DNA of 64,000 nucleotides from positions 91,476-155,475 of the forward strand of contig NZ_SOAG01000004.1 in NCBI RefSeq assembly GCF_004364575.1, in the 5' to 3' direction. The DNA is from Myroides indicus. Lineage in GTDB: Bacteria; Bacteroidota; Bacteroidia; Flavobacteriales; Flavobacteriaceae. The notes beneath the pieces were generated by a model. The model had not been told where the DNA came from. It saw only the letters and a program-made list of their open reading frames with translations, and made no database searches. The translations under genes were made by a program, and so were the position numbers. Shown piece by piece: positions 10,047-19,317 of this stretch (position 1 is the stretch's first letter; each line of letters begins with the position of its first letter).

Positions 10047-10142
10047 AGGGTTTCAATTTATAATTTTGAAACGTTTCTACAAAGTTTTGAAAACAACTGA
10101 TATTTACAAAAAAGAGTTTGAGTCAAAATTAATACAAAACCT
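10047..10142 (-). pseudogene. Decayed duplicate of part of the outer-membrane barrel gene
   Basis: About 95 bp closely match 5963-6055, inside the outer-membrane protein gene. On the minus strand they encode a version of QTLFVNISYFQNFGETFQN with an extra T in the CTTTTT run and other changes, so the reading frame is broken. No other part of the gene is present. It lies just after the response regulator, so the two-component genes sit between the functional gene and this fragment. This suggests an old duplication followed by deletion. Confidence 0.75.
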
Positions 10143-10156
10143 TTATTTTCTAAAGA

Positions 10157-10921
10157 CTAGCTAGCCTCAAAAGTCAAAGTATGCGTTTCGTTTGTCGGAG
10201 CTTTTAGATATTCATAATTACTGCTAATGGAAATATTAACAAAACCAGCAGATTTTAAAGCTAATTCAAATTCTTTTACTCCCCAATAACGCAAATAGAA
10301 TAAATCTATCTCGTTTTTTACGAGTCCTTTATTAGCATCCCAATGCTCATACCTTAATTGAGAAAGTACTGTTTGTTCAATATAGTTTATTTCTTCCCTG
10401 TCCTCCGTCAAAGTAAGTATTCCATCGGGAATTCTCCATTGTCTCGCTTGCATTGGAGGTTCTGATAGTGAGGCTATCGTGGATAAATCTAATATTAATC
10501 TACCTTTTTCTTTTAATGCTAATTTAAAACGTTTTAGAACATCAATAGCTTCATTAACATCTGTTATCAATTGAAAAGAACCTGCTGGTATAATAATAGC
10601 TCCAAAAGATTTTGAATAAGTAAAAGTATTAAACATTTCTTTTCTAAATTTCCCTTTTAATCCTCTCTTTTCACACTCTATATCACAATACCTCAGCATT
10701 TCAATAGAAGCATCAAACCCTTCCACATCCAGCCCCCTTTCTAATAACGGAATCAATATTCTGCCATTTCCACAAGCTGGTTCTAAGATTGTTCCTTTAC
10801 AACCTTTTAATCTTTCCAAATAATATTCAACATCTCCAAATGATTTTCCGATAGGCTTATCAATATGATATACCCAAGAAGCCAGTGATCCGTATCTGTT
10901 TATTAAATATTTTTTTTTCAT
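10157..10921 (-). CDS. Class I SAM-dependent methyltransferase
   Basis: A 254-residue protein. SAM motif I is TILEPACGNGRILIPLLERG (about residues 44-63), followed by DVEGFDASIEMLRYC. It is related to methyltransferases with a C-terminal extension rich in aromatic residues. The substrate is unknown. It stands alone on the minus strand, with a 140-bp gap to the small membrane-protein gene behind its start. It is distinct from the methyltransferase at 4184. Confidence 0.85.
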   Translation of the reverse strand: MKKKYLINRYGSLASWVYHIDKPIGKSFGDVEYYLERLKGCKGTILEPACGNGRILIPLLERGLDVEGFDASIEMLRYCDIECEKRGLKGKFRKEMFNTFTYSKSFGAIIIPAGSFQLITDVNEAIDVLKRFKLALKEKGRLILDLSTIASLSEPPMQARQWRIPDGILTLTEDREEINYIEQTVLSQLRYEHWDANKGLVKNEIDLFYLRYWGVKEFELALKSAGFVNISISSNYEYLKAPTNETHTLTFEAS

Positions 10922-11062
10922 ATTCTCCAGCTAGATTAAACGCACAATAATCAATAGAAAGAAATCTATGTTTTATTTGTAATAAAATATTCTTTTAAAA
11001 AAAGCTATGAAGTTTTATTTCAAAAGGGATGAATTATCTGTTTAAACAAAGCATCGCTTTGA

Positions 11063-11383
11063 TTAATATATATCTTTTTCATTTGGCAGTAAAAAACCTA
11101 ACTTCATTCCGCGAAGCATTTTTTTGACAAAATTCCAAAAAAAAGCATGTTGACCAAATAGAGTTCCGATACAAACCAACAATACTTTATAAACAGGTAG
11201 AATCAAAATAATATATAAAATCCAATACAAAACAGGATGCATTACTCCTCTTTCTATACCTAAAAAAGACAAAATTGGCTTTGAAACCAAAGAAGAGGTT
11301 GTTCCCGTAATAGCGAATACAAGTATTATAATCGCTAACTGAAAATTAGATGTAAGACCCCAACGTTGTTTTAACTTTTCCAT
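11063..11383 (-). CDS. Small membrane protein, DUF6787-like
   Basis: A 106-residue protein with two hydrophobic segments (about residues 16-38 and 48-74) and charged ends. The N-terminus MEKLKQRWGLTSNFQLAIII is characteristic of a small membrane family of Bacteroidota that I recall as DUF6787. The function is unknown. It lies 95 bp after the threonine aldolase gene on the same strand and may be cotranscribed with it. Confidence 0.65.
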   Translation of the reverse strand: MEKLKQRWGLTSNFQLAIIILVFAITGTTSSLVSKPILSFLGIERGVMHPVLYWILYIILILPVYKVLLVCIGTLFGQHAFFWNFVKKMLRGMKLGFLLPNEKDIY

Positions 11384-11477
11384 TTATTTAATTTAATTCT
11401 AAACAACAAAAATAGTTCTTTTTAGAGTAGTAAAAAATTAAAACGTCATAAACTTTATTCACCACATAATCATCAGT

Positions 11478-12503
11478 TTATAGCTCCAGTTTACTTAGTG
11501 TTTCCATTACGTATTCATGCATTACCTCCCGATAATCTAAATGAGTAACAATTCTCAACCAACCTTTGCCCATCTCACTGATTAAAATATTTTTTTGGCG
11601 TAACTTACTAATCAACAAAATATCTTGTCCTGACTCTTGACAATTAAAAATAATGATATTAGTTTGAACAGGTAAAATCTCTTTTATCCACGATTTTTTC
11701 TTCAACATCATTTCTATTTGTTTTGCCCTGTAATGATCTCTTTGCAACCTGCTCACATTATTTTTTAACGCATATAAAGCTGCTGCTGACAAATATCCTG
11801 TCTGCCGCATTCCTCCGCCCATTAGCTTTCTGTAGCGGAGTGCTTTCTGAATATTAGCTTTAGAACCTAATAAAACCGAACCAACCGGAGCCCCTAACCC
11901 TTTGGAAAAACAAACTGAAATAGTATCAAATATTTTCCCAAACTGAGCCGGATGCTGTGATTTTGCCACTAATGCATTCCACAGTCGGGCACCGTCTAAA
12001 TGCAAATTGATATTCTTTTCTGTGCAAACTTCTCTTATTTTCTCCAGTTCTTTCAGCTCATAACAAGCTCCTCCTCCCATGTTGGTAGTATTCTCTATAC
12101 ATACCAAGGAGGTTTGGGGGGTATGAATATTACTTGCGTCTGTACAATATTCTTCAATCTGTTCAGCAGTGATTCTACCTCTGTTTCCCTCAATCAAAGC
12201 ACAACTCACTCCGCTGTGAAAAGCTGCACCTCCTGCTTCAAAAAGATAAACATGTGAAGTTCGTTCACAAATAAGCTGGTCTCCAGGCTGCGTATGAAGT
12301 TTTATTGCTACCTGATTTGCCATAGTTCCCGATGGAAAAAATAAAGCTGCTTCCATTCCAAAAAGCTCCGCTACTGCAATTTCCAACTCATTTGTGCTTC
12401 CGTCCTGTTTATAAACGTCGTCCCCTACTCTGGCTTTAACCATATAACTCAACATTTCAGGAGTAGGTTTTGTAACTGTATCGCTAATTAAATTAATTTC
12501 CAT
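11478..12503 (-). CDS. ltaE: Low-specificity L-threonine aldolase
   Basis: A 341-residue PLP enzyme of fold type I. Seen are the N-terminal DTVTKPTPEM, the PLP-pocket FPSGTMANQVA, the aspartate strand NLHLDGARLWNAL, and the Schiff-base lysine in CFSKGLGAPVG near residue 200. It cleaves L-threonine or L-allo-threonine to glycine and acetaldehyde in the cytoplasm. The length is normal. It is divergent from prfB across 47 bp. Confidence 0.93.
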   Translation of the reverse strand: MEINLISDTVTKPTPEMLSYMVKARVGDDVYKQDGSTNELEIAVAELFGMEAALFFPSGTMANQVAIKLHTQPGDQLICERTSHVYLFEAGGAAFHSGVSCALIEGNRGRITAEQIEEYCTDASNIHTPQTSLVCIENTTNMGGGACYELKELEKIREVCTEKNINLHLDGARLWNALVAKSQHPAQFGKIFDTISVCFSKGLGAPVGSVLLGSKANIQKALRYRKLMGGGMRQTGYLSAAALYALKNNVSRLQRDHYRAKQIEMMLKKKSWIKEILPVQTNIIIFNCQESGQDILLISKLRQKNILISEMGKGWLRIVTHLDYREVMHEYVMETLSKLEL

Positions 12504-12550
12504 AAATTGAAAAGGAATAAGTATTTTTGTGGGATAAAAATATTAAAAAT

Positions 12551-13652
12551 ATGGTAACTACAGAACAACAAAAGGACATTATTGATCGCCTTGGTGCGTT
12601 AAGGAGGTATCTTTGACATCGATAAAAAATTAATAGAAATTGCCAACGAAGAAGAAAAGACCTTTGCACCAGACTTTTGGAACAACTCCAAAGAAGCAGA
12701 AATAATTGTAAAAAACCTGAAATCCAAAAAAAAATGGGTAGAAGGATATAATGAAGCTGTAAATAATAGCGACGAACTTCAAATATTAGTTGAATTTTTT
12801 GCAGAAGGAGAAGCTACAGAAAAGGAAGTTGTAGAGCAATATCATAGGACACTTCAAATTATTGAAGATCTGGAATTTAAAAATATGCTTTCTGATGAAG
12901 GAGACAACATGAGCGCTATTTTGCAGATTACTGCTGGTGCAGGCGGTACAGAAAGCTGTGACTGGGCATCTATGCTGATGCGGATGTATATAATGTGGGG
13001 AGAAAACAATGGGTTTAAAGTGAAAGAATTAAACTATCAGGAAGGGGAAGTTGCCGGCGTAAAAACCGTTACACTTGAATTTGACGGGGAGTTTTCTTTC
13101 GGATACTTAAAAGGAGAGAACGGCGTCCATCGTTTGGTTCGCATCTCGCCCTTTGACAGCAATGCTAAAAGACATACTTCTTTTGTATCTGTATATGTAT
13201 ATCCATTAGCAGACGACACTATTGAAATAGATATCAATCCATCTGATATTTCATGGGAAACTATGCGTTCAAGCGGAGCAGGAGGACAAAATGTAAATAA
13301 AGTAGAAACTGCTGTTCGGTTGCGTCACCATCCTACAGGCATTATTATTGAGAATTCTGAAACCCGTTCTCAGCTAGACAATAAACTCAAAGCTATGCAG
13401 CTTTTAAAATCTCAGTTATATGAAATTGAGCTTAAAAAAAGACAGGCTATGCGTGATGAAATCGAGGCAAATAAGAAAAAAATAGAATGGGGTTCACAAA
13501 TCAGAAATTACGTTATGCATCCTTATAAACTGGTAAAGGACGTAAGAACCCAATACGAAACTACAGATGTTGACTCTGTCATGGATGGAGAAATAGATGA
13601 GTTTTTAAAAGCTTATCTCATGATGATGGGACAACAGGAAGAAGAAAATTGA
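12551..13652 (+). CDS. prfB: Peptide chain release factor 2, with programmed +1 frameshift
   Basis: The gene starts at ATG 12551. Frame 1 reads 21 codons and meets TGA at 12614-12616. A +1 shift at CTT-TGA-C continues in the second frame (GAC at 12615, then [11 protein letters not shown]) to the stop at 13650-13652, giving about 366 residues, which is normal for RF2. The SPF codon-recognition tripeptide ([13 protein letters not shown]) and the catalytic GGQ ([14 protein letters not shown]) are both present. RF2 releases peptides at UGA and UAA. Translation starting only at 12885 would miss the N-terminal domain, so the frameshifted product is the real one. Confidence 0.96.
12602..12617 (+). 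promoter_or_regulatory. prfB autoregulatory frameshift site
   Basis: AGGAGG acts as an internal Shine-Dalgarno-like sequence three bases before CTTTGAC. This is the classic RF2 arrangement: low RF2 makes ribosomes pause at the in-frame UGA and slip +1, restoring RF2 synthesis. The site matches the known consensus (AGGRGG, then TATCTTTGAC). The internal SD is notable because most genes of this window have no obvious SD. Confidence 0.95.
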
Positions 13653-13672
13653 TTTTTTCATTTATATCACAA

Positions 13673-13706
13673 AAAAAAGCCTGATGAGAATCCATCAGGC
13701 TTTTTT
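13673..13706. terminator. Bidirectional terminator between prfB and the phosphate transporter
   Basis: A perfect 14-bp stem pairs 13673-13686 with 13693-13706 around AGAATC. The arms carry A6 at one end and T6 at the other. It can serve both convergent genes. Confidence 0.9.
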
Positions 13707-13725
13707 ACATATCTAGGTTTAAAAA

Positions 13726-14823
13726 CTAAAAAAGCAATGTTATAATATAATAAACTGCCATAGCAATAGCGGCAGAAACAGGAATGGTCAATATCCAAGC
13801 CCATAAAAGATTGATTGTAACTCCCCATCTAACGGCAGAAACTCGTTTCGTAATCCCCACCCCGATTATAGATCCAGTAATAGTATGCGTAGTAGAAACC
13901 GGAATTCCCAAATGTTCTGTAACGTATAAAGATACCGCTCCTGCAGTTTCTGCTGCAACACCTTCTAATGGAGTTACTTTGGTAATCTTAGAACCCATAG
14001 TTTTAACTATCTTCCATCCTCCGCTCATCGTACCTAATCCGATAAAGATAAACGATGCAAGCGGTACCCACCACCAGTGTTCTACAAACACCTTAAAAGT
14101 ATCTACGTTCTCAACTAAATAAGCCGGATCCTGATCAACATTAATGTGATAAAAAATAACCGCTGCTCCAATAATTCCCATTACTTTTTGTGCATCATTT
14201 CCTCCATGTCCCAGCGAGAAAAGAGCCGAGGATACCAATTGCAGGCGCTTAAACCAAATTTCACACTTGTGAGGATTTTGTTTTCTGCAAATCCACATAA
14301 TGGCAACCGTAATAAAATAGGCTAATACCATTCCTAAAATAGGTGCTCCAAAAATAAATAGAAAAATAGGGATTACTTTTTCATATACAATCACATTAGC
14401 TCCATTAGATACAAATCCTCCTGCATTTGCTATAGCAGCTCCGATAAACCCTCCGATTAAAGTATGTGAAGAAGAAGAAGGAATTCCCAACTTCCAAGTC
14501 AGTAAATTCCAGATAATAGCCGCTACAAGTCCTGCAAAAATAACTTCCAGCGTAATAACGCTTCCATCAACTGATTTGGCTATGGTATTACCGATCTTAA
14601 ACTCTCCAATAATATAAAGTGAAATAAAATAGGCTGCAAAATTAAATACTGCAGCCCACAATACAGCCTGAAAAGGCGTTAAAACTCTTGTTGTAACAAT
14701 CGTGGCTATTGAATTAGCAGCATCGTGAAATCCATTAATATAATCAAACCCCAAAGCCAGAATGATGATAACAATCAACATAATCCCTTGAGGATTGCTT
14801 AACATTTCTGATAAAAACTCCAT
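13726..14823 (-). CDS. pit: Inorganic phosphate transporter, Pit family
   Basis: A 365-residue integral membrane protein. The two PiT signature repeats are visible: GFDYINGFHDAANSIATIVT near residue 25 and SLGHGGNDAQKVMGII near 200, followed by PVSTTHTITGSIIG. About ten hydrophobic segments are present. It moves phosphate-metal complexes with protons or sodium across the inner membrane. The DUF47 gene lies 5 bp upstream, the standard pairing, so the two form one operon. Confidence 0.94.
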   Translation of the reverse strand: MEFLSEMLSNPQGIMLIVIIILALGFDYINGFHDAANSIATIVTTRVLTPFQAVLWAAVFNFAAYFISLYIIGEFKIGNTIAKSVDGSVITLEVIFAGLVAAIIWNLLTWKLGIPSSSSHTLIGGFIGAAIANAGGFVSNGANVIVYEKVIPIFLFIFGAPILGMVLAYFITVAIMWICRKQNPHKCEIWFKRLQLVSSALFSLGHGGNDAQKVMGIIGAAVIFYHINVDQDPAYLVENVDTFKVFVEHWWWVPLASFIFIGLGTMSGGWKIVKTMGSKITKVTPLEGVAAETAGAVSLYVTEHLGIPVSTTHTITGSIIGVGITKRVSAVRWGVTINLLWAWILTIPVSAAIAMAVYYIITLLF

Positions 14824-14828
14824 ACTGA

Positions 14829-15473
14829 TTAAGAATATTTTACCGTAATCGTTTCCAATATATTAGCAACCTCTCTACAGCTATCGGTAGCTGTTTCCAA
14901 GGCAGTCATAATTTCTTTATACTTGATGATTTCAATAGCATCATTTTCATTTTCAAAAATATCTGCAACCGCTTTATCAAATACTTTATCAGCTTTGCGC
15001 TCCAGCCTTGAAATATTTTTACACACTTCTGCAAGTGCCGGTAAGTTTTTCATGCTATTCAATCCCAAAAGCCCGCGAGAAACCTCGTTACAAGCTTCTA
15101 AATTTGCTTCGGTCAGCTTTCGCAAAGGTTTAGTTACTTTATCTATCTGATACAATCTCATTCGAGAGGCAGCATCTGACAGGTTGTCTGCCACATCATC
15201 TACGGCAGATATCAAAGCGTGAATATCCTCTCTGTCAAACGGAGTAATAAAGTTTCTCCCTAGTTCAACCCGGGTTTTCTGAGCAATAGCCTCAATATCT
15301 TGTTTTAGAACTTCAACTTCTTTCAACATTTTTTCTCTTTCTTTTGCGGGAGCATTTACTGCTTCATTAAGAGTTTGTGAAAGAGTTCTAATTTTACTGG
15401 CAGCCTGCTCAAACAAAGGATAAAACACTTTGTCTTTTGGCACTAAAAACTGAAAAATATTATTTAAAGACAT
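14829..15473 (-). CDS. DUF47 (PhoU-like) phosphate transport accessory protein
   Basis: A 214-residue all-helical protein of the DUF47/YkaA type. Characteristic pieces are FFIPKD-like FLVPKDKVFYPLFEQAA at the N-terminus, FITPFDREDIHALISAVDDV near residue 78, and repeated PhoU-like helices. Members bind metals and modulate the Pit transporter encoded next to them. The gene precedes pit by 5 bp on the same strand. Confidence 0.92.
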   Translation of the reverse strand: MSLNNIFQFLVPKDKVFYPLFEQAASKIRTLSQTLNEAVNAPAKEREKMLKEVEVLKQDIEAIAQKTRVELGRNFITPFDREDIHALISAVDDVADNLSDAASRMRLYQIDKVTKPLRKLTEANLEACNEVSRGLLGLNSMKNLPALAEVCKNISRLERKADKVFDKAVADIFENENDAIEIIKYKEIMTALETATDSCREVANILETITVKYS

Positions 15474-15647
15474 TATATATTAAATATAAATAAAACACAG
15501 CAAAAGTAAAAGATTTAATGTTTTCCAATGTTTCCTAATTGTTAAGTTTTCTCCCCAACAAAAAACGTGCCCCAAGTTTTCAAAACGTTTTTTATTTTGT
15601 AATTTAGCCAATGTCAAAAATGACGCTTAGAAATAACCGATCAAACT

Positions 15648-17291
15648 ATGGACTTAAACTTCAATAAAAACGAAGATCACAACAAACTTTTACTTTCGGA
15701 TTTAAAAAGAAAATTATCGAAGGTAAAATTAGGCGGAGGTGAAAAACGCATCGCTAAACTTCACGAACAAGGAAAATTAACAGCCCGAGAAAGAATTGAT
15801 TACTTACTTGATGAAAAAGCACCAAGCATAGAAATAGGAGCTTTTGCGGGTGAAGATATGTATGCCGAGCACGGCGGGTGCCCTTCGGGCGGAGTGGTTG
15901 TAAAAATAGGGTACATCAAAGGAAAACAGTGTATTGTTGTTGCCAATGACGCTACCGTAAAAGCAGGTGCATGGTTTCCGATTACAGGAAAAAAGAATTT
16001 AAGAGCACAGGAAATTGCTATTGAAAACAGGTTACCTATTATTTATTTGGTAGATAGTGCAGGTGTTTATCTGCCAATGCAAGATGAAATTTTCCCAGAT
16101 AAAGAACACTTTGGACGTATTTTTCGCAATAATGCCGTAATGAGCAGTATGGGAATTACTCAAATTGCAGCTGTAATGGGAAGCTGTGTTGCCGGAGGGG
16201 CATATTTGCCTATTATGAGCGATGAAGCACTCATTGTAGACAAAACCGGAAGTATATTTTTAGCAGGAAGTTATTTGGTAAAAGCCGCTATTGGCGAAAG
16301 CATCGATAACGAAGCATTGGGAGGAGCTACTACTCATTGTGAAATTTCGGGGGTAACCGATTATAAAGCCAAAGACGATAAAGATGCTTTAAACACAATT
16401 AAAAACATTATTGATAAAATTGGCGATTTTGAAAAAGCCGGATACAATAGAATTAAACCCCAAAAACCAGCTTTAGATCCAACTGACATCTACGGCATAC
16501 TTCCTAAAGCCCGTTCCGAACAATACGACATGAGGGAAATCATCAAGCGGTTGGTAGATAACTCCGAATTTGAAGAATATAAAGAAGGATACGGACAAAC
16601 AATCATAACAGGATACGCGCGAATTGATGGCTGGGCGGTTGGCATTGTTGCCAATCAACGCAAAGTAGTTAAAACTACCGGAGCCAAAACCAAACCAAGC
16701 GAAATGCAGTTTGGCGGCGTAATTTATTCTGATTCTGCAGACAAAGCCACTCGCTTTATTGCTAATTGCAATCAGAAAAAAATTCCTTTGGTATTTCTTC
16801 AGGATGTCACCGGGTTTATGGTAGGCTCAAAATCAGAACACGGCGGAATTATTAAAGACGGAGCAAAAATGGTAAACGCTGTAAGCAACTCCGTTGTTCC
16901 TAAATTTACGGTTGTTGTAGGTAACTCTTACGGAGCAGGAAATTATGCTATGTGTGGAAAAGCCTACGATCCAAGGTTAATTTTTGCCTGGCCGAGTGCA
17001 GAATTAGCTGTAATGGGCGGAGCACAGGCTGCAAAAGTATTATTACAAATAGAAGCGTCTTCTTTAAAAGCTAAAGGAGAAGAATTGACTCCTGAAAAAG
17101 AAGAAGAACTCTTTACAAAAATAAAAGCGCGTTATGATAAGCAGGTTTCTCCTTATTACGCAGCTGCCAGACTATGGACAGATGCCATTATTGATCCTTT
17201 AGATACCCGAACGTGGATTTCTATGGGAATAGAGGCTGCAAACCACTCACCTATTGAAAAGCCCTTTAATCTTGGAGTAATTCAAGTATAA
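15648..17291 (+). CDS. Acyl-CoA carboxylase carboxyltransferase (beta) subunit
   Basis: A 547-residue biotin-dependent carboxyltransferase of the propionyl-/methylcrotonyl-CoA carboxylase class. Seen are the N-terminal KLTARERIDYLLD, the acyl-CoA site stretch YLVDSAGVYLPMQDE, the oxyanion glycines MGSCVAGGAYLPIMSDEAL and VVGNSYGAGNYAMCGKAYDP, and FAWPSAELAVMGG. It transfers CO2 from carboxybiotin to an acyl-CoA. No biotin carboxylase subunit lies nearby. The YLPMQDE motif favours methylcrotonyl-CoA type over propionyl-CoA type, with moderate certainty. Confidence 0.92.
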   Translation: MDLNFNKNEDHNKLLLSDLKRKLSKVKLGGGEKRIAKLHEQGKLTARERIDYLLDEKAPSIEIGAFAGEDMYAEHGGCPSGGVVVKIGYIKGKQCIVVANDATVKAGAWFPITGKKNLRAQEIAIENRLPIIYLVDSAGVYLPMQDEIFPDKEHFGRIFRNNAVMSSMGITQIAAVMGSCVAGGAYLPIMSDEALIVDKTGSIFLAGSYLVKAAIGESIDNEALGGATTHCEISGVTDYKAKDDKDALNTIKNIIDKIGDFEKAGYNRIKPQKPALDPTDIYGILPKARSEQYDMREIIKRLVDNSEFEEYKEGYGQTIITGYARIDGWAVGIVANQRKVVKTTGAKTKPSEMQFGGVIYSDSADKATRFIANCNQKKIPLVFLQDVTGFMVGSKSEHGGIIKDGAKMVNAVSNSVVPKFTVVVGNSYGAGNYAMCGKAYDPRLIFAWPSAELAVMGGAQAAKVLLQIEASSLKAKGEELTPEKEEELFTKIKARYDKQVSPYYAAARLWTDAIIDPLDTRTWISMGIEAANHSPIEKPFNLGVIQV

Positions 17292-17302
17292 ATATAAGGA
17301 TA

Positions 17303-17330
17303 AAGACTGTCTCCAAAACCAGACAGTCTT
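17303..17330. terminator. Terminator after the carboxylase gene
   Basis: A perfect 10-bp stem pairs 17303-17312 with 17321-17330, loop CCAAAACC, followed by a pyrimidine-rich tail (CTTTCCTTTT). It lies between convergent genes. Confidence 0.8.
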
Positions 17331-17351
17331 CTTTCCTTTTAGAAACCGACC

Positions 17352-18293
17352 TTAGCCTATATATAGTATATATAATAACGAAGTAACGGATATAAATAAC
17401 CATAACCCCACTCCTTCCAACAAAGGTTTTATGCCTATTGATTTTACGGTTTTAAAAGACAAAGACGTTCCAATTAAAAACAAGGTCAGTGTTAAAACTG
17501 CTTTGGACAATTGGACAATATAACCTCCTATACTTTGTATGGCAGGAATATAGGAATTGGCAAGCATTGCTAAAATAAAAAGACCTATAAAATAAGGCAA
17601 ACGTACCTTTTTACCTTTATTATTAAATATTATCGTTGATAAAAAAGCTACCGGAATTACCCATAATGCACGTGCTAACTTCACTGTAGTGGCTACTTCC
17701 AATGCCTGATTTCCATATTTAGCTGCCGCACCCACCACCGAACTGGTATCGTGAATAGCAATAGCTGACCACAAACCAAAATCTGTTTGACTTAATCCAA
17801 GCAAATGACCCATAGGCGGAAAAACGATTAGTGCAATGGAATTGAGAACAAACACAATACCCAGAGCTACCGACACCTGTTTATCGTCTGCTTTAATTGC
17901 AGGAGAAACGGCTGCTATGGCACTGCCTCCACAAATTGCGGTGCCCGAAGAAATCAGGTAAGATATTTTTTTATCTATTTTAAGCATTTTGCCTAATGCA
18001 AACCCTAATATCAAAGTTAAAAAAATTGAAAAAACGGTTAATACAAATCCTTCTTTTCCGGCAGACAACGCACTATATACATTCATTCCAAACCCAAGTC
18101 CCACAACTGCTATTTTAAGCAATAATCCGGTTGCTTTTTTAGTTTGTTGCTGATAGGGATTTTCAAAAATCTGTGCATACACGATACCCAAAATCAAAGC
18201 AGTTGACGAGGATATAAAAGGAAAAAGACACAAAATAACTAAGCCTGCGAATATAATTTTACTGAACGAATGGTTTTGATTGCTGTTAAACAT
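17352..18293 (-). CDS. YeiH-family putative anion (sulfate) exporter
   Basis: A 313-residue membrane protein with about 9-10 hydrophobic segments. The family signature is visible in GTAICGGSAIAAVSPAI and AIAIHDTSSVVGAAAKYG. UPF0324/YeiH proteins are proposed exporters of sulfate or related anions; the substrate is not proven for this branch. It lies 68 bp after the LysR-type regulator on the same strand. YeiH genes are classically paired with a LysR regulator (YeiE/CysB-like). Confidence 0.88.
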   Translation of the reverse strand: MFNSNQNHSFSKIIFAGLVILCLFPFISSSTALILGIVYAQIFENPYQQQTKKATGLLLKIAVVGLGFGMNVYSALSAGKEGFVLTVFSIFLTLILGFALGKMLKIDKKISYLISSGTAICGGSAIAAVSPAIKADDKQVSVALGIVFVLNSIALIVFPPMGHLLGLSQTDFGLWSAIAIHDTSSVVGAAAKYGNQALEVATTVKLARALWVIPVAFLSTIIFNNKGKKVRLPYFIGLFILAMLANSYIPAIQSIGGYIVQLSKAVLTLTLFLIGTSLSFKTVKSIGIKPLLEGVGLWLFISVTSLLYILYIG

Positions 18294-18361
18294 ATACTTT
18301 CTTTTTACAGTACAAATTTCCTGTGAAAAGAAAGGAAAAGAAAATATATAATACTTATGAG

Positions 18362-19258
18362 TTATAACTTAAGGTTATAATTTTGAACAAACCGGACAAA
18401 TAATTCCACTAAAGCACTTTCCTGACCTTGCCGTTGAATAATGGAAAATTTTCTTGTAATATCAGTATTTTCAACATCTAAAATACTCAATTCATTATAT
18501 CTCAACTCTTTTAATATGGCATGAATTGACAAAAAAGCTACACTGTCGGAATGCATTAAATACATTTTAATACTCTCTGTGCTGGAAAAACTCATCTCAC
18601 TTTTCAAATCGCCTAACTTTATACCGAGTTCTTTTAGCTTAGCGGCAACCACGTCTAAGGTTCCCGATCCTGTTTCGCGCAATAAAAAGGAAAGATTGAG
18701 TAATTCTTTCGGCTTTATATTACTTTTTTTAGCCAACGGATTTCCGCTTCCGCATACCAACACTATTTCATCTTCAATAAAATCAATATATTTTATCTGT
18801 GGATTTTTTGATACCCCTTCAACCATACCTACATCTATGCTTTTATTTAACAGCTGTTCTTCAATAATTGCAGTATTATCTGATAAAACATCTAAATGCA
18901 GACTGGATACTTTTTTTCTAAACTCGGCTAATAGTGGGGGCAAAACATACTGGGAAACTGTCGTACTTGCTCCGATGCGCAACACTCCTTCTGTTTTGGC
19001 ATTTAACGTATGAATATCAAACTCTAAGTTTCTGTAAACAGAAAAAATTTCTTCTGCATAGTGATACAGCAAATGCCCCGCATCGGTCAGATTTATTTTC
19101 ATACCATCTCGCACAAACAATTTGGTTTGATAATTAGATTCAATTTCCTGTATATGTTTAGTTACTGCGGGTTGTGAAATCAGTAGTTCTTTTGCCGCTT
19201 TGGTAAAACTTTTTCTCTTGGCAACGGTATAAAATACTTTCAGACGAAAATCAAACAT
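18362..19258 (-). CDS. LysR-type transcriptional regulator
   Basis: A 298-residue regulator. The N-terminal winged helix is FYTVAKRKSFTKAAKELLIS followed by QPAVTKHIQEIE. The effector domain starts near residue 90 (GVLRIGASTTVSQYVLPPLL). It most likely controls the YeiH gene directly downstream, which is inference from adjacency and from the known YeiE-YeiH type pairing. The length is normal. Confidence 0.93.
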   Translation of the reverse strand: MFDFRLKVFYTVAKRKSFTKAAKELLISQPAVTKHIQEIESNYQTKLFVRDGMKINLTDAGHLLYHYAEEIFSVYRNLEFDIHTLNAKTEGVLRIGASTTVSQYVLPPLLAEFRKKVSSLHLDVLSDNTAIIEEQLLNKSIDVGMVEGVSKNPQIKYIDFIEDEIVLVCGSGNPLAKKSNIKPKELLNLSFLLRETGSGTLDVVAAKLKELGIKLGDLKSEMSFSSTESIKMYLMHSDSVAFLSIHAILKELRYNELSILDVENTDITRKFSIIQRQGQESALVELFVRFVQNYNLKL

Positions 19259-19317
19259 AAACTCAGATATATTACAAAACTAATTTAATTCTATTTCAAT
19301 AGAAATAAAAATATTAA

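Noticed and set aside
12885..13652. Separate release-factor-like gene starting at 12885
   Set aside because: The upstream frame plus the frameshift site gives complete RF2; this is only its downstream part.
18579..19013. 144-codon plus-strand frame inside the LysR gene
   Set aside because: It is antisense to a clear LysR domain structure; low complexity and no start context.
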